From Portunus trituberculatus (lineage: Eukaryota > Arthropoda > Malacostraca > Decapoda > Portunidae): a stretch of DNA of 64,000 nt. Below the pieces are notes generated by a model. That model saw only the letters and a program-made list of their open reading frames with translations, searched no databases and had not been told where the DNA came from. Both the position numbers and the translations under genes were made by a program. Every line of letters begins with the position of its first letter. The stretch's first letter is position 1. The stretch spans positions 31,618,425 to 31,682,424 of the forward strand of contig NC_059296.1 in assembly GCF_017591435.1 (NCBI RefSeq), read 5' to 3'. Below are positions 1-11,400 of this stretch, piece after piece.

Positions 1-636
1 AATTTCTACGAAGATACCAACCACCAATCACGTGATAGGTTGGTGGAGGCAGTCTGGTAGCGCAGACGGGATGGGTCCTTCCGTCCCTTGCCCCGCCCCC
101 AGCAACACCTATCCTCCTCAAGGTCACCACGCCGTGACCACTGACCACCCCGTCTCTGGTGTTACAAGGACTGACAACACTCCATCACCACATGCATGCT
201 TCCCTCTCCACCACCTCCCTTCATACTGACCCTGCCTTTCCGTAAAATCGTTGTCTAAACACACACGAGCCCTATGTTTCCCCCAGCCCGCCACCGCCAG
301 CATGTCTGACTGCCTGGATTCCTGGCGGCCCACCACGGGGTACACGAAAGGATACAAGCACGCAATAAGTCTTTATCCGTCTCATGCGCCTTAATTAACA
401 CCAGAATCTTTAGTTTCCAGTAGGTGTTACCCTCCGTGGACCCACAATGTCTGAGTAGCCCCGGTGGTCACCATGAATCGTATGCAGATCACGAATGGCG
501 ACCTAGCTACTATAATCCTAGTAACTAGTAGACACATGACTGCACCAAGACCTAGTCACCAACAACTACACGTGCACCTGTGGGTGTGATGAAGCTGTTG
601 ACATCACGACACAACTCAAGTAATTACGTTGTAAAT
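1..636. other. Start of PRPS intron 1; nothing else recognised
   Basis: This stretch follows the PRPS donor on the minus strand. No second PRPS exon, repeat family or other gene could be recognised. Short open frames here lack any familiar motif. Confidence 0.5.
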
Positions 637-641
637 CTTAC

Positions 642-763
642 CATGTTTCCAAATTTGAAAACTTCTTGGTCACCACCTTGCCTAAATCAATACCGAGGCG
701 GTCCACCACTCTCTGGGCCAGGTCTGGGTGTGAGGACCCCGAGAAGATTTTAATGTTGGGCAT
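642..763 (-). CDS. PRPS: Ribose-phosphate pyrophosphokinase (PRPS), first coding exon
   Basis: PRPS makes 5-phosphoribosyl-1-pyrophosphate from ribose 5-phosphate and ATP in the cytosol, feeding purine, pyrimidine and NAD synthesis. The minus strand reads MPNIKIFSGSSH, then DLAQRVVDRLG and VVTKKFSN, the conserved N-terminus of animal PRPS. ATG is at 763-761 with A at -3. The exon has 40 whole codons plus TG and ends at 642 before a GTAAG donor (641-637), so codon 41 (Cys in the family) is split. An in-frame upstream ATG at 856 would add 31 residues rich in Ala and Gly; I prefer 763 because the family starts there. All later exons lie left of base 1. Identity is very likely; the paralogue cannot be told from one exon. 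Confidence 0.9.
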
Positions 764-868
764 CCTGGCAGGTAGAAGTTCCCCGAGCACAATATCAGGC
801 CTCACTGCGTACGGACACTCGAGCACGGCAGCTACACCTCCACCTGCTGCTGGCATGCCAACACTGCC

Positions 869-944
869 GACGCGCCGCCGCCGCCGCCGACCACCAAGGC
901 TTCAAAAAAAAAAGAAAAAAGAAAAAAGAAAAAAGAAAAAAAAA
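869..944. repeat. CGC trinucleotide run followed by A-rich (AAAAAAG)n tract
   Basis: A short CGC run near 869-885 is followed by an A/G tract from 904 to 944. Both lie just upstream of the PRPS first coding exon, in its 5'UTR or promoter region. No transcription start can be assigned. Confidence 0.7.
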
Positions 945-3200
945 CATGATTACTATCGATCACTTGTGTTGCCGCATATACTTTATATGTATATGTGGTA
1001 GGTCATGATGCATACCTACTGCTCGATAGTCTGTGACGATGCTACCAATACACACAATGCTGTAAAGCGATAACAAGCAAGTTAAATTACATGGTTATCC
1101 CAGCTTTATGGTGAGCATAGACTGAGTATTACATAAATGTACTATCCTTCCTGCTACAACGAATGACTGGCGCGTTCACCACTACAACCACGCATACACA
1201 GCTGAAGTAAATAGAGAAGACCTCGCTACTATCATTCATTCAAGGGACAAGCTAGAGTTGTATAGTACTGTACTACATTATGTACCGAACAATAATTATT
1301 GAAGGCGGAAGAGGGTTTCCAAGCTTACTTGTTAAGTATATTGTTTATGAGAATACGATACTATATATGCGCAAACATCCATGGAAACAAAACTCTGGTT
1401 TAATGTAGTACCTAGTCTATAGTCTTATTCATAACTTCCTAGCTACGTAGGTTGAGATCATTGAAAATATTATTACAATGAAAGATATTGTTCACATATT
1501 TATTATCCATATGTAAATGATGGTGATGGGTGATGCCGTGTTTCCATTTCCAGCATCGAACTTAATTTATTCATCTATTCATTTCTATTTTGTTCTTCCC
1601 ACGGTAATCTATATCGCTGACACGCAGCGCTCCACATGACTATCAATTATGGTATCATACTTTACTTCATGTTGTATTGTACAATAGATTAGTGTGCGCG
1701 GCTATTGTTGGAAACCTTTCGCACCCCAAAACAGACTGCAGGTATTATAGGTACCAACCAGGAGAAAGAGAGGGGGTGGGGAGAAGACAACTGCAATGGA
1801 AAAAAAAAAATGGAAGAGACGTCAGCAGTTAGAAAGCAGTCTGTGCATGACAGTTGAGGCTGGAAAAGGCCCGTTGAAGTTCCAGTCCCCTAGGTAAGGA
1901 TAATGAACCAAAAGGATATATAAGAACAAAGAAAAGAGAGTAGCTGCAAGAGGCAGCCAGGCCTATATGAGGCAGTCCCTGTGTGTTTAAGCTACCTAAT
2001 TCCATCTATCTTCCCCATCCATGAACTTCTTTTAAAGCTCCCTATTGACTCATATGTGTAGTCTTGCTTGATGGGATAAGTGTTGGTTCTAAATCCAGTC
2101 AGCAAGTGAGTGGACAAGGCTAGGTGACACAGAGCAAGGCATCAAATAGTATATCAGTAGACAAAGATACAGTAGGTGAAATTAGAGCAGTGTAATATCT
2201 TCATTTACTGAGATAAACGTCTGCACAACACCTGAAAATTTATGATGGTGTGGTAAACAAAAATGGAAAAGAATTAAGCTGTCAAACACTGTAGATTATT
2301 AACTCTGATATATCATTTCTGTGAGTTAGCTGAAATTGTAAACTAAATATTTCACAGGCTACAAGTAGAGATCTGTCACAAGTTGGTGAAAGGAATTCCA
2401 TGGCTGAACAATAGAAGAAGCTGATCCTCTTAAGCTTCAGATTAAGCATGCTCAACATAAATTTCAGCTGTATAATGGCAGATACCAACACCAGGGGACA
2501 TTAGTTATAACCATGGTCTTTATGAAGGATTTGAGTGCTGTAAAGCAATTTTATTTTAGAAGTTTATTTTCAATATGATAAAAACTGGAGAGTTCTGTTT
2601 TGATGCATATGCCTCCATCCCCACCCAGACACAATAAGCCAGCACTGAATGGATGTTTTTATCCTGTAATAAGATCATGCAGTAGATTGAAGATCATGAA
2701 GACATTTTATTTATGTAGCTTACTGGCGTAAGAGAATATGAAGCTATACTTACCTTGGGGTTCCGTTACCCAACTGACTCATCTGAACAGTTTCTCATAA
2801 CCTGAAGTCACCAACATACTTAGTGTTCCACATGGAAAGACAAACTCAAGAGCAGGAATAACATCCCTGGTGAAAATATAGTACATAGCAATACATAAGA
2901 ATTGATAAGGTGTCTGCAGTCAATACATATATTTGAACAATGGAGTAGTTTGTTCAATATACACCTAAAGGATTTGAATGTACTCAAGATCATTCTAAGC
3001 CCTGACAACAAGAAGCTTATTAACATTGTCATCATGATCATCCTAAACACCTATAATTACATTACAGGATAAAGACTTTCCTAACCTTCATCAATGTTGA
3101 TGGCTGTCCACCTATTCCATGCAGCCCCCGATAAGAAATATTCAAGAATATAAAGCCAAGTAAGATAAAAAATAAATATAAAGATGGGACAGTATGAGCT
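945..3200. other. No recognisable gene
   Basis: About 2.2 kb of AT-rich, mostly unique-looking sequence upstream of PRPS. Stops are frequent in all frames. A purine-rich patch lies near 1764-1820. It may contain PRPS regulatory DNA, but nothing specific is visible. Confidence 0.5.
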
Positions 3201-3208
3201 TAGCGCAG

Positions 3209-3220
<12 letters not shown>

Positions 3221-3272
<52 letters not shown>
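3221..3272 (+). repeat. (AC)n microsatellite, 5' side of SINE1 copy A
   Basis: Pure CA dinucleotide run preceded by a few TACA units. It directly abuts the tRNA-like head of the SINE at 3273. Confidence 0.97.
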
Positions 3273-3274
<2 letters not shown>

Positions 3275-3562
3275 CTCGGTAGCTCAGTGGTTAGAGCGCT
3301 GGCTTCACAAGCCAGAGGACCGGGGTTCGATTCCCCGGCTGGGTGGAGATATTTGGGTGTGTCTCCTTTCACGTGTAGCCCCTGTTCACCTAGCAGTGAG
3401 TAGGTACGGGACGTAATTCGAGGAGTTGTGACCTTGTTGTCCCGGTGTGTGGTGTGTGCCTGGTCTCAGGCCTATCCGAAGATCAGAAATAATGAGCTCT
3501 GAGCTCGTTCCGTAGGGTAACGTCTGGCTGTCTCGTCAGAGACTGCAGCAGATCAAACAGTG

Positions 3563-3564
<2 letters not shown>
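3273..3564 (+). mobile_element. SINE1 copy A, tRNA-Val-like SINE
   Basis: The first ~75 bases resemble tRNA-Val: A box TAGCTCAGTGG, D-arm GCTC/GAGC, anticodon stem CTGGC/GCCAG around a TTCACAA loop (anticodon CAC) and B box GGTTCGATTCC with a 5-bp T stem. The acceptor stem does not pair well and a non-tRNA body follows to about 3564, so this is a SINE rather than a working tRNA gene. The body ends CAGATCAAACAGTGAA and runs straight into (AC)n. A second copy lies reversed at 21739-22040. Both copies have (AC)n on both sides. Confidence 0.9.

Positions 3565-3597
<33 letters not shown>
3565..3597 (+). repeat. (AC)n microsatellite between SINE1 copy A and LINE-A copy 1
   Basis: Pure AC run. Its left end is the SINE1 3' end and its right end is the 5'-truncated start of a LINE. 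Confidence 0.95.
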
Positions 3598-3599
<2 letters not shown>

Positions 3600-4083
3600 T
3601 ACAAGTGATCAAAGAAAAGGAAGAATTAGTAAGAGATACAGTGGACAAAAAGAAGTGTATGGTTATATATGGACAAGAAGGAAAAAAGAAGCCTGTGAAA
3701 TTTGTGAGGGAGAAGGAGGAGATGGTTAAGAAAATTATTTCAGTGGTTCAAGATAAAGAATAGTCTTGAGAAAGAAATAGAAAAATATACAGACTTGGTA
3801 AATATAGTGAGGGAACCAAAAGACCACTGAAAGTTAAAATGAGATCTTACATAGGGGTAAAAGAAATATTACCGAGGACTATAAAGCTGGCTGGTAAGAC
3901 AAAATATGACAATATTTGGATAAAGAGAGATTAATCAGGTAGAGAGGGAAAAAGAAAGAGAACTGAGAAGTGAAGTTAAGGAAAAAAGCAAGAGAAGGAC
4001 AGAGAATGAGAAATTCTACTGGAAGGTGCTAGACATGAGGCTGAGGAAATGGTATATTCAGGAGGGGGAAGAAAAACATTAAG

Positions 4084-4660
4084 AGTCATGTATACAAACA
4101 TAGATGGATGTATATCTGGAAGCTTAGAAGTGAGAGATTAAAAACGTATTGGAAAAAGGACCAGACGTGGTATGTATAACAGAAACAAAGTTAAGTGAAT
4201 TTTAAAGAGCAGGGATATAATGTTTGGAAGAGAGACAGAAGGTGAAAAGCAGGAGGGGAAGTATTGATAATGACTCGAGAGGATATACACGTGGAGGAGC
4301 TACAGTATAGAGATGGACATGAAGAGGTTGTAAGCATAACAATTAGGACCAGTGAGAGGGAAAAAAGGAGTATCATAGTAACATATGTGCCACCAAAGAT
4401 AAATACACGGAAGCTTGATGTACATAAAGAAATGCAAAGGGAAGTGCTAAATTGCCTGGAAAATATGTTAAGGAAGGACAGAAGTGTGCTACTTGCAGAT
4501 CTAAACTTCAAACATGTAAATTGGGAAGAAATGGATACAAACAGTCAAGCAGGACGTTGGGGGGAGGAAGTGTTACAACTGGTAATGGTAAACACATTGG
4601 ACCAATGGCTGAAGGACTACAAGATATAGAGGCAAAAAAGAACCATCTATGCTGGATTGT
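4084..4660 (+). pseudogene. LINE-A copy 1 endonuclease (APE domain) remnant
   Basis: Encodes YTNIDG near the start, a VTYVPPKINTRK block and LLADLNFKHVNWEE, matching the endonuclease of the next LINE-A copy (VTVYVPPKTSA, VGDFNCKDVNWEE). In that copy the motif is GDFN; here it is ADLN, so the catalytic Asp/Asn environment is damaged. The frame is broken several times. Confidence 0.8.
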
Positions 4661-4859
4661 GTATTCACAAAAAAAAAAAAAATGGAGCCATGTCCAACCA
4701 TCAAATATCATAGCCTAATGGGAAAAAAGTTATCATGTGGTCTAAGAAATTGATTTTAAAGGATCAGGAAATTTTGAAATGCAATGAGAGGAGGCACAAA
4801 CAAAAAAGACAGATTAAGAAGTTACTTTAGTGGTATTGATTCAAAGGCCTAGATAAGTA

Positions 4860-5398
4860 CAGTGGTACCTCAACATACGAATTTAATTCATTTCATGACG
4901 ATTGTTGTATATCAAAAAAATCATATATCAAATCAATTTTTCCCATAGAAATTAATGGAAATAGAATTAATTCGTTCTAGTGGTACGAATTTACACACTA
5001 AAAAAATTCAAATGCTTTAAATACCAACCAAATATAGATTTAATATAAGATAAATACAATGTTTATTGTATGCATGATATAAATGTACTATATTGCCCAA
5101 AATAACAACTTAACCCGCAAAACTCGGGACACGTCTATAGACGTCCATCACACAAGACTTAGGGTACGTTGATAAACGTTTAGGCTTTTTACAGCTATAT
5201 TTTGGTTATTTTCTTCCCGTTTTCTTTGCTTGTGAGCCGACAACACTCATCAGGAGTAAACATATGCTATACGTCACTGTGTCACCAACTCCCACAATGG
5301 ATGGTGGTCACGGTGTCCGATTCCGCCACTTCTCTCACGCGCCTTACTTATACACCACCATGTTGCGGGGAGAAAACATTGGAAGGAGAGTGGTATCA

Positions 5399-5446
<48 letters not shown>

Positions 5447-5978
5447 ACAAGGGGCCCATTTTCTATCGCTCTAGTCAAGGCCACTGAACCCAAACGAATG
5501 CAAGGCCACGTCCACCGATGATACCCCCTCATTCAACCTGTGATATTTTGGTAACCATGACATTTAGAGACTTAAAGTTTTTTGCATTGCAAAGAGGAAG
5601 AGTTGCTTGTGGGCAGAACACCATTTGTACTCACTCGTTTATTGAATTTCCAAGTGTAATCAGGCTATTTTTTGTGTTTCTCGCCAAACTTTCACTTTTG
5701 GGACCCATGTTCACAGGATCTTGAGTTCACAAAACTTAAGAAAAAATACACTCTGCTGAGGAGCACAGACACATACATGCACAAAGGATGAACAACGATA
5801 CACAATGCGGGTTGAATGTTCGGGTGGACGCAGGTAGCCGAGTGATCGCTGCGCCATCTACCGATGGCTATTCGTATCTTAAAAATATCATTGTATTTCG
5901 AGCCATAAATTATATGAATTTTTTCGTTGTATATAAAAAAATAGTATATTGGGGCGTTCATATCTTAAGGTATTACTG
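4860..5978. mobile_element. pogo/Tigger-like non-autonomous DNA transposon inserted in LINE-A copy 1
   Basis: Ends are CAGTGGTACCTCAACATACG on the left and, read inward from the right, CAGTAATACCTTAAGATATG. Each end is flanked by TA (4858-4859 and 5979-5980), the target duplication of the Tc1/mariner-pogo superfamily. LINE sequence stops at the left end and resumes at the right end (YNEGVKRYVPKY matches FVPKYTKK of the other copy). No transposase frame is seen in the 1.1-kb interior. Confidence 0.85.
5404..5443 (+). repeat. (GA)n microsatellite
   Basis: Pure AG run inside the pogo-like element. Confidence 0.97.
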
Positions 5979-6273
5979 TATAATGAGGGAGTAAAGAGAT
6001 ATGTTCCTAAATACAGAGCAAAAGAGAGCAAACACACATTGTATAATACTATATGTACAACAGCTAAAAAGTGTAAGGATGCAGCTTGGAAAACATTAAA
6101 GAAGCAACAAAATGAAGTAAATAAGAAGCAGTATAAAGAGGCAAAAAAGAATATATTAGGATAAGAAGGGAAGAGGAGAGAAATTTTGAAAACCATATAG
6201 TGAAGGGATGTGAAAAGGAAGCCAAGCTCTTTTTTTATAAGTATATAAATGGGGAAATGACAGAGAGACCATC

Positions 6274-6830
6274 CATCTCCCCCTTGTACATCATCTATTA
6301 CTCTTACATAAAAGCTTAGTAAATTTGTTATGCATTATCTTCCTTTTCTAACACCAAATTGGGAATTATCAATTATTTCATTTCCCTCCAGATATTCTAA
6401 ATATTTTTCTTTTAAACACAGATCTTTCCCACAACACTAGTTAGTGACACTGGTACATAATTTAGGGGTTCAGTCTTTTTTCCTCCTTTGTATATCAGAA
6501 CTATATTTGCTTTTTTCCATTCCTTTGGTACTTTCCCTTCCATAAGAGAGTTGTAGATTACATCCCAAATTGGTTCCACCAGTTGTTCTCTACATTCTCT
6601 CAGTGTCCATCTTGACACTCCATCTGGCCTTATTGCCTTTTATACATCCACATTTTCTAGTAATTCTCTAATTTTCTATTTTTGCACCATGGTCTCTTAA
6701 TCCTTCCTGTGTCACTTTGTTGTTTGGCTCTATGAACTATTCATTAAATACTGCTTTAAAGCTCTCATTCATAAGTTAATTAATTTCTTCCTGTGTTTCA
6801 TATATCCTATTTCCCTTAATTAACCTAGTG
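6274..6830 (-). pseudogene. LINE-A copy 1: internally inverted reverse-transcriptase block
   Basis: Read on the minus strand this block gives the RT N-terminal part: INELMNESFKAVFNE, WTLRECREQLVEPIWD, PKEWKKANIV, VSLTSVVGKICV and a QFGVRKG-like motif ending in GGDGW. The plus-strand LINE on either side is missing exactly this part: ...YKYINGEMTER on the left and DTVYLDIKAFNKV on the right. It is therefore an in-place inversion. Inverted CCATC/GATGG pentamers lie at the two junctions (6269-6273 and 6830-6834). Confidence 0.85.
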
Positions 6831-6834
6831 ATGG

Positions 6835-7920
6835 GTTGACACAGTGTATCTAGATATTAAGGCTTTCAACAAAGTACAACATAGAAGACTCCGATGGAAA
6901 ATAGACCACATGGGAGGAATAAAGGAAAATATCTTAAATTGGAGGACAGACTACTTAACAGATAGAGAAATGAGGACAATGATAAGAGACACCTCATCAG
7001 GCTGAGGACAATGATAAGAGACACCCCATCAGTGGTGTACCACAGGATTCAGTGCTGGCACCAATTATGTTCCAAGTATTTGTTAACGATATACAAGAGG
7101 CTTTAAGTAGCTACATAAATTTGTTTGCAGATGATGCAAAACTTTTGAGAGTAATAAGGAACATCGGATTGTATGGAATTGCTGAAAGATATTGACAAGA
7201 TTTGGAAATGGAGCCAAAAATAGAAATTAGAATCTAATACCAGAAAATAACATGTAATGGAAATGGGTAAAAGTAATAGGCAACCTGTATGGGAATATAA
7301 AATGGGAGAAGAGGTTATAATGAAAAGGGAGTAATTATACAAGGCACCCTGATTCCAGAAAGATGTATAAATAGACTATTTGCTTCAACATACAAGACAC
7401 TAACTAACATCAGGGTGGCATTCAATTACATGGATAAGAGTATGATGAAAAGATCATAACCACTTTAATAAGACCTAGACTAGAATATGCAGCAGTGTTA
7501 TGGTCACCATACAGGCAGAAAGACATAAAAAAAAACTAGAAAGATTCTAAAGGACTGCTACAAAAATGGTCTTGGAAATAAAAGGATCTTCCATATGAAG
7601 AAAAACTGAAGTGAATGGAACGACCAACTTTGAAGGATAGACGGGAAAGAGGAAACCTAATAATGATGTATAGTTAATAAACTGTTTGGAAAAGATATAC
7701 AGACAAGACCTAGAATCACTGGCAGAAAATGGAGGTAAACAAACAAGAAGACATTCCAAGATCATGAAAAGTCAGTGTCTGAGGAACACTAAAAAGTTCA
7801 GTTTTCCACTTAGGACAGTGGACATCTGAAATGGATTAAGTGAAGAGACTGTAACAGCAGAAAATGTGCACAAATTTAAAGAAAAGTTAGATAAATTTAG
7901 ACATGAAGACATTTTACTAT
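6835..7920 (+). pseudogene. LINE-A copy 1: 3' half of reverse transcriptase and C-terminus
   Basis: Plus-strand degenerate frames resume at VYLDIKAFNKV (RT motif A region) and continue through a QDSVLAPIMFQVF-like and a FADDAKLL-like region, then a C-terminal tail like that of copy 2. Stops and frameshifts are frequent. Confidence 0.8.
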
Positions 7921-7970
7921 GAGCCCCGCTCAAACCCTGTGATATACAATTATGTAAATACAACTAGGTA

Positions 7971-7973
<3 letters not shown>

Positions 7974-8061
<88 letters not shown>

Positions 8062-8064
8062 ACA
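7974..8064 (+). repeat. (AC)n microsatellite between LINE-A copies 1 and 2
   Basis: AC run of about 90 bp. The left edge is the LINE 3' tail and the right edge is the 5' truncation point of the next LINE. Confidence 0.97.
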
Positions 8065-8083
8065 TCTACAGCAAGAGGAGACA

Positions 8084-8539
8084 ATGGTGAGAAACATTGC
8101 AGAAAAGAAAAAGTGTGTGGTAGTGAGTGGATTAAAGGAAGATAATATAAGAAACTGGCAGGAGAGAAAAATTAAGGAGGAAGAGAAGATTAAGACCATG
8201 CTGAATAAGATCTCGGAAGAAGAAAATGCATTTGGAGAAGTTGAGGAATATATGAGATTGGGAAAGTATGAAGAAGGAAAGTCTAGAGCCATGAAGATAA
8301 CATTAAAATCCCAAGTAGCTGCTGAGCATGTATTGAGAAATGCATGGAAGCTGAAAAATTCTCAAGAGACAAACATGATTTATGTAAGAAGAAATATGTC
8401 GCAGGAGGAAAGGGCTAAGATGAGAGAAATGGTGACAGAGGTGAGAGAGAGGAATGAGGCAAGAACAGAAGAAGAAGAAGTTTTTTGGAAAATAAGAAAC
8501 GACAAAGTGTGGAAGTGGTGGACAAAAGAGAGGGAGTAA
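8084..8539 (+). pseudogene. LINE-A copy 2 ORF1 C-terminal part
   Basis: A 151-codon highly charged frame with KKKCVVVSGLKED, an EYMRLGKYEEGKSR block and YVRRNMSQEERAKMREM. The layout (short beta strand, 'RLG' segment, KITLKSQ, then an arginine-rich helix) looks like the RNA-binding RRM-type region of LINE ORF1 proteins. The matching region of copy 3 lies at about 20590-21000. The N-terminal coiled coil is lost to 5' truncation. Confidence 0.7.
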
Positions 8540-8589
8540 AAGACCAGACAAAGGAGCAGATAAGGAAGAAAGACATAAGAGTATCATAT

Positions 8590-11400
8590 ACTAACATAGA
8601 CGGCTTCCTATCAAAAGATTAGAGTGTATGGACCATCTGATAAGGGATAAACCAGATATTATGTGTATAGTGGAGACTAAATTGAGACCGAATATACAAA
8701 TAGATTGGTTTGGAGGGGGAAATTATAGAATGTGGAGAAAAGATAGAGTGAATAAAAGTGGAGGTGGAATAATTGTGTTAACAAGAAAAGACTTAATAGT
8801 GCAAAATGTGTGCCTTGGAGGAGACGAGGAGGAAGTGGTGGGTGTGGTGGTGACTGATGGAAGGCAAGATATCAATATTGTAACTGTGTATGTACCACCA
8901 AAAACAAGTGCATGGTCAAATGATCAGTATAATAGTATGGTGGAAAGCACATTGGAAAGAATGAGAAATGAAGCTGCAAAGAAAGCAAAAATGGTTATAG
9001 TTGGAGATTTCAACTGTAAAGACGTCAATTGGGAAGAATTTGAAGTGGGGAATGGTGGAGAATGGGGTGAGCAGCTATTAAATTATGCGGTGGGAAATTT
9101 GATGACACAGTGGGTGAGGCATCCAACAAGGGGAAGGAGGGGTGATGCCCCGTCGAGACTGGACTTGATATTCACAAAGGAGTAAATCTAGAAAATGAGA
9201 TTGAGCATGAGTGTCCTTTGGGGAAGAGTGATCATGAATTATTGAAATTTGAGGTAAAGGTGGGGTTCAGCAAAGATAATGAAGTTGGATACAAGGAGGA
9301 ATGCCTAAATTATGCTAAGGGAAGATATAAGGAGTTGAGAAATTACTTTGGAAATGTGGATTGGTCCGAAATGTACCAGGAAACAAACATGCAGTTAAAA
9401 TATGAAAAATTTATGGAAATATATAGTGAGGCCGCAGAGAACTTTGTGCCAAAATATACTAAGAAAATCTTAAAGGGAGATCAATGGTTTAACAAAACCT
9501 GTGACAAGGCAAAAGGGAGAAGGAAAAGGCATGGGAAAAATACAAGAGAAATAATGAGGAAGTGGAGAGAGAAGCATATAGGAATGCAAGAAATAAATAT
9601 GTTCAAGTGAGAAGAAGGGCACAACAAGAATTTGAACAGAGAATAGTGGAGAATTGTGAAAGTGATCCCAAAATGTTTTATAAATTCATTAATGGTAAAT
9701 TACAGAAAAAGAAACAGTTGATAAATTAAAGGTTGGAGATTATATATATGAAGATACAAGTGTCATTGTTGAAAAATTGAATGAGAATTTCTGCAAAGTA
9801 TTCACAGAAGAAACACAATTCAATCGACGGATGTTACCTGTGACAAGATGGATGCAAGAAATTATAGTAACAAAGAGTGACATTGCAAAAGTTTTGAGTC
9901 AATTAGATGTTAACAAGGCAATGGGACCAGATGGTGTGTCTGGAAGAATGTTAAAAGAATGTCAAGAGCAGTTGCTAGATCCAATTTTAGATTTAACAAG
10001 AACATCTATCAACACGGGACAGGTGCCAGTAGAATGGAAAAGGGCAAATGTAGTACCAATTTACAAAAGTGGATGTCGCATGGAACCATTGAATTATAGA
10101 CCTGTTTCTTTGACCAGCATTATGTGTAAGATATGTGAAGAAGTGATCAAAAGCAAGTGGTGTGAGTTCCTGGAAAACAAAGAAATACTAAGTGAGAAAC
10201 AGTTTGGCTTTAGAAAAGGGAAATCGTGTGTATCAAATTTGCTATGTTTCTACTCAAGAGTGGTCGATATTTTACAAGAGAGGGATGGATGGGTTGATTG
10301 TGTATACCTAGACTTAAAAAAAAAGCATTTGATAAAGTACCACATAACAGATTGATGTGGAAGTTAAGTAGTATCGGAGGAATAAGGGGGAAATCTGACG
10401 GAGTGGATGAGAAATTATTTGACAGGTAGAGAAATGAGGACGGTAGTGAAGGGAGTGAAGTCAGAGTGGAGGAAGGTAACCAGTGGAGTTCCCCAAGGTT
10501 CGGTGCTTGGTCCCATCATGTTCCTGATCTATATAAATGACATGCCAGAGGGAGTGAGAAGTTATATGAATATGTTTGCAGATGATGCAAAGATTATGAG
10601 GAGAGTGAGGAATATGCATGACTGTAATATACTGCAGAAGGACTTGGACAAAATATATGAATGGAGCAGGACGTGGCAAATGGAATTCAATACCAACAAA
10701 AGCTGTGTAATGAGAATGGGTAGAAGTAAATATAGACCATATAAAGACTACCAGCTGGGGGAAGACTGTAATTGAAGTCAGTGAAGAAAAAGACTTGGGA
10801 GTGACTGTACAGAGTAATCTGTCTCCAGAAAAGCACATTAATAGAATATTTGGAAAAACGTACAGCATGCTCCAAAGTATAGGATGGGCATTTAATTACC
10901 TGGACGGGAACATGATAAAGAAAATATTGACCACCCTGATTAGGCCACAGTTGGAATATGCATCAGTAATTTGGTCACCATACATGAAGAAACATGTCAA
11001 GAAACTGGAAAGAGTGCAGAGGTTAGCAACAAGAATGATACCAGACTTTAAGGAGGTACCGTATGAGGAGAGGTTAAATAGGCTGGAATTAAGCATGTTG
11101 GAAGAAAGAAGAGTCAGAGGATATGATAACAATGTTCAAAATAGTACATGGAGTGGACATATTGGATAGGGAGAACCTGATCACGATGGCATCCAGTAAT
11201 TACCTAAGAGGACACCCAAAGAAAATACTGAAGGACTCCTGCACGAGCGACATCAAGAAGTATAGCTTCCGTATCGGAGCATTGATGCATGGAACAAACT
11301 GAGCGTGGATGTGGTGTGCGAGTGTCAGTCAAATGAAGGAAAAATTGGACAAGTGTGGACAAAGAGACAGGACATAGAGAGCTACGGCTCGGGCCCTGTA
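8590..11400 (+). pseudogene. LINE-A copy 2 ORF2: APE endonuclease and reverse transcriptase, frameshifted
   Basis: Endonuclease motifs: YTNIDGF, VETKLR, YVPPKTSAW, VGDFNCKDVNWEE, RLDLIFTKE, then after a frameshift KSDHELL (catalytic SDH). RT motifs: NKAMGPDGVSG, WKRANVVPIYKSG, NYRPVSLTS, FGFRKGKS, VYLDLKK..FDKV, GVPQGSVLGP, MFADDAKIM (catalytic Asp pair) and WQMEFNTNK. The C-terminal part has PQLEYASVIWSPY and the VQRLATRMI helix. Frame changes near 9185, 9610, 10316 and 10770 disable it. Such proteins nick target DNA and copy their RNA by target-primed reverse transcription. Confidence 0.88.

Larger units (their letters stand above)
3598..7973 (+). mobile_element. LINE-A copy 1, 5'-truncated and rearranged non-LTR retrotransposon
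   Basis: Homologous along its length to the LINE at 8065-11417. It starts inside ORF1, then has endonuclease remnants (4084-4630; VPPK motif and a degenerate DFN-like region), a pogo-like insertion (4860-5978), an inverted RT block (6274-6830), the remaining RT (6835-7900) and the family 3' tail GTAAATACAACTAGGTAAA before (AC)n. Many stops and frameshifts make it inactive. CR1/Jockey-type affinity is inferred from the APE-type endonuclease and RT style. Confidence 0.88.

Noticed and set aside
3273..3345. Functional tRNA-Val(CAC) gene
   Set aside because: D, anticodon and T arms pair, but the acceptor stem does not, and a conserved non-tRNA body follows in both copies. It is the head of a SINE.
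5100..5180. piggyBac-like end (TTAA then CCCGCAAAACTCGGGACACG)
   Set aside because: TTAACCC and a nearby GACGTCTATAGACGTC-like palindrome are suggestive, but no matching inverted end or second TTAA-bounded terminus was found.
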